From Clostridium disporicum (GTDB taxonomy: Bacteria; Bacillota; Clostridia; Clostridiales; Clostridiaceae), in NCBI RefSeq assembly GCF_001405015.1, contig NZ_CYZX01000041.1:1-5465 (forward strand): a DNA stretch of 5,465 nt, in the 5' to 3' direction. The first letter of the stretch is position 1. Each line of letters starts with the position of its first letter. Positions 4,201 to 5,465 of the stretch are shown piece after piece. The notes under the pieces were generated by a model. The model did no database searches, was not told the DNA's origin, and worked only from the letters and a program-made list of their open reading frames with translations. Position numbers and translations under genes: made by a program.

Positions 4201-5225
4201 ATAAGTATAAAGAAAAAAGGCTAAGAAGTCAACCTTTTAGGAGTCTAATTAAGCCTTATGTAAGCAAAAAATCTTATAAATTAATCAATGATTGCGGTAA
4301 CTTCTTAATGTTTTTATCAGATAGAACATTAGAAAAGAAAAAACTGAATACAGGTGAGTTTTGTAAAAACAGATTTTGCCCGATGTGTGCCTGGAGACAG
4401 GCTAGACGTGATGCTTTAAAAATAGCTGTTTTAATGGAACATTTAAAGTTAGAAGAAAATATGCAAATGATTTTCTTAACATTAACTACTCCAAATGTAA
4501 CTGGAGATAATCTTAACGATGAAATAAATCATTTCAATAAAGCATTTAAGAAACTAATGCAAAGGCGTGAAGTTAAACGATTGGTCCAAGGATACATAAG
4601 AAAACTTGAGGTAACTTACGATAGTAAATTTTTCATAACACCTGATTTGTACAAGCGTAAGAAAAAATATTATGACTATAGAAACTTAGGAATTGGAGAT
4701 AAGAATCCGACCTACGATACATACAATCCTCATTTTCATGTTTGCATAGCAGTTCCAAGGGAATATGGAAGGAAATCAAGGACTATGCAATTTATAACAG
4801 ATAATAAATGGTTAGAAATGTGGAGAGAGGCTTGCGATGATCCAAGCATCACACAAGTAAAAGTTCAATACATAAAGACAGGCCGTGCTGAAGAGTGTAA
4901 AGAAATGTTCGAGTTGGCAAAATATACAGCTAAGGATAGTGATTACCTATTAAGCCCTGAGGTATTTAAAGTATTTTATGAAGCATTAAAGGGTAAGCAA
5001 CTTATAGTTTATTCTGGACTTTTCAAGGAAGCACTAAAGCTGTATGAAGCTGGTGAGTTGGATATGTACAAGCCTAAAGATATGGTTGAATACATTTATA
5101 TGCTTCACTATGAATGGAGTAAAAGCAATGGTGGTACATATAAAGAAATATTAAAGAGAGAATTAACTAAAGAAGAATATGAAAAGTATAATAAATGCAA
5201 AATAGAAGAATTAAATATGGATTAA
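4197..5225 (+). CDS. rep: Rolling-circle replication initiator, Rep_1 family (pUB110/pC194 type)
   Basis: This 342-aa protein starts and maintains plasmid replication by nicking the dso and linking covalently to the 5' end. Conserved features appear in order: a Cys cluster C56-x4-C61PMC64 followed by WRQARRDALK; motif I FLTLTTPN (93-100); the metal-binding HUH motif NPHFHV (His179, His181); and motif III ELAKYTAK with nucleophile Tyr243, Lys246 and Glu239. Glu239 is four residues before the tyrosine, as for the Glu210/Tyr214 pair of pC194 Rep. The C-terminal GKQLIVYSGLFKEAL also fits pUB110 RepU, and the length is close to that family's roughly 330 aa. The gene has a consensus promoter and an unusual repeat-containing leader. 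It is probably cotranscribed with the HTH/coiled-coil gene 37 bases downstream. Confidence 0.95.
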   Translation: MDKYKEKRLRSQPFRSLIKPYVSKKSYKLINDCGNFLMFLSDRTLEKKKLNTGEFCKNRFCPMCAWRQARRDALKIAVLMEHLKLEENMQMIFLTLTTPNVTGDNLNDEINHFNKAFKKLMQRREVKRLVQGYIRKLEVTYDSKFFITPDLYKRKKKYYDYRNLGIGDKNPTYDTYNPHFHVCIAVPREYGRKSRTMQFITDNKWLEMWREACDDPSITQVKVQYIKTGRAEECKEMFELAKYTAKDSDYLLSPEVFKVFYEALKGKQLIVYSGLFKEALKLYEAGELDMYKPKDMVEYIYMLHYEWSKSNGGTYKEILKRELTKEEYEKYNKCKIEELNMD

Positions 5226-5247
5226 AACAATTTAGTTAAATTTAATA

Positions 5248-5255
5248 AAGGGGTG
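5248..5255 (+). promoter_or_regulatory. Ribosome binding site that decides a GTG start
   Basis: AAGGGGTG lies 7 bases before GTG 5263 and 13 bases before the in-frame ATG 5269. The spacing favours GTG as the start of the HTH/coiled-coil gene. Confidence 0.65.
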
Positions 5256-5262
5256 AAAGTTA

Positions 5263-5465
5263 GTGTTAATGAGCGTTAAGGAAGTTGCGGCAGCTTTGGA
5301 AGTTAGTGACGTAACTATATATAACAAATTAAAGTTAAAAGAGTTTAGTGAAAAAGTAGTCAAAAAGGGCAATAAAGCAATGGTTGACGAGGATTTATTT
5401 AACTTAATTAAAGATAGTTTAAATTTAACTAAAGGCTTTAGTTCAAGCTTAAATAACGATGAAAA
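5263..5465 (+). CDS. 5' part of HTH/coiled-coil plasmid maintenance protein (continues at 1-435)
   Basis: From GTG 5263 the product begins MLMSVKEVAAALEVSDVTIY, a clear helix-turn-helix (SVKEVAAAL as the first helix, DVTIYNKLK as the recognition helix). The window ends inside the gene, but 5368-5465 equals 1-98, so reading continues in frame to the stop at 433-435, giving 179 aa. An HTH at the extreme N-terminus with a C-terminal coiled coil is the layout of pSK1 Par and DUF536 proteins. The gene lies 37 bases after rep with no terminator between, which suggests a rep-par transcript. Confidence 0.8.
   Translation, partial: MLMSVKEVAAALEVSDVTIYNKLKLKEFSEKVVKKGNKAMVDEDLFNLIKDSLNLTKGFSSSLNNDE
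5368..5465. repeat. 98-bp exact terminal redundancy (same as 1-98), marks a circular molecule
   Basis: All 98 bases match the start of the window and lie inside one reading frame that is completed by joining the ends. This indicates a circular plasmid of 5367 bp rather than a biological repeat. Confidence 0.9.

Overview
The first 98 bases (1-98) are repeated exactly at the end (5368-5465). The simplest reading is a circular molecule of 5367 bp written out with an overlap, that is, a small complete plasmid. It is AT-rich, favours AGA, ATA and TTA codons, and has strong GGAGG-type ribosome binding sites, all typical of a low-GC Gram-positive host. Clostridia is my guess, but the sequence does not prove it. 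I see no resistance, virulence or metabolic gene, and no relaxase, so this is a cryptic plasmid devoted to its own upkeep.

Layout. The replication block is at about 3755-5225. It holds a double-strand origin resembling pC194/pUB110 (CTTCTTGATAATA, 3781-3793), a terminator, a large inverted-repeat region enclosing a consensus promoter, an unusual 5' leader with three 28-bp repeats, and a Rep_1-family rolling-circle initiator (4197-5225). The next gene starts 37 bases later and runs over the junction (5263 to the end, then 1-435). It encodes a small helix-turn-helix plus coiled-coil protein like DUF536 / pSK1-Par-type plasmid maintenance proteins, and probably shares a transcript with rep.

The putative segregation block is at 436-1656. 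Two clusters of five GTATTAC-type units flank a promoter, followed by a 343-aa protein with a ribbon-helix-helix N-terminus and a very long coiled coil. Two five-unit arrays around a promoter, next to a ribbon-helix-helix protein, recall the parC centromere of plasmid R1, but no ParM- or ParA-type NTPase is encoded anywhere. This possible motorless partition module is the most interesting candidate system here.

The region 1657-2658 is about 1 kb without a convincing gene but full of secondary structure: a 134-nt nested hairpin, a terminator, a nested GACGGGT hairpin, a 210-bp element with 25-bp perfect terminal inverted repeats (candidate single-strand origin or MITE-like element), an oriT-like AAGTGCG motif and perfect 21-bp tandem repeats. 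It leads into a tyrosine recombinase (2659-3588) with all catalytic residues, then a 32-residue single-span membrane peptide (3625-3723).

Inferred interplay: Rep nicks after CTTCTTG and displaces the plus strand, so the structured elements at 1661-2493 become single-stranded late, where a lagging-strand origin would be useful. The recombinase may resolve multimers or integrate the plasmid. The two coiled-coil DNA-binding proteins probably serve segregation and control of their own promoters.
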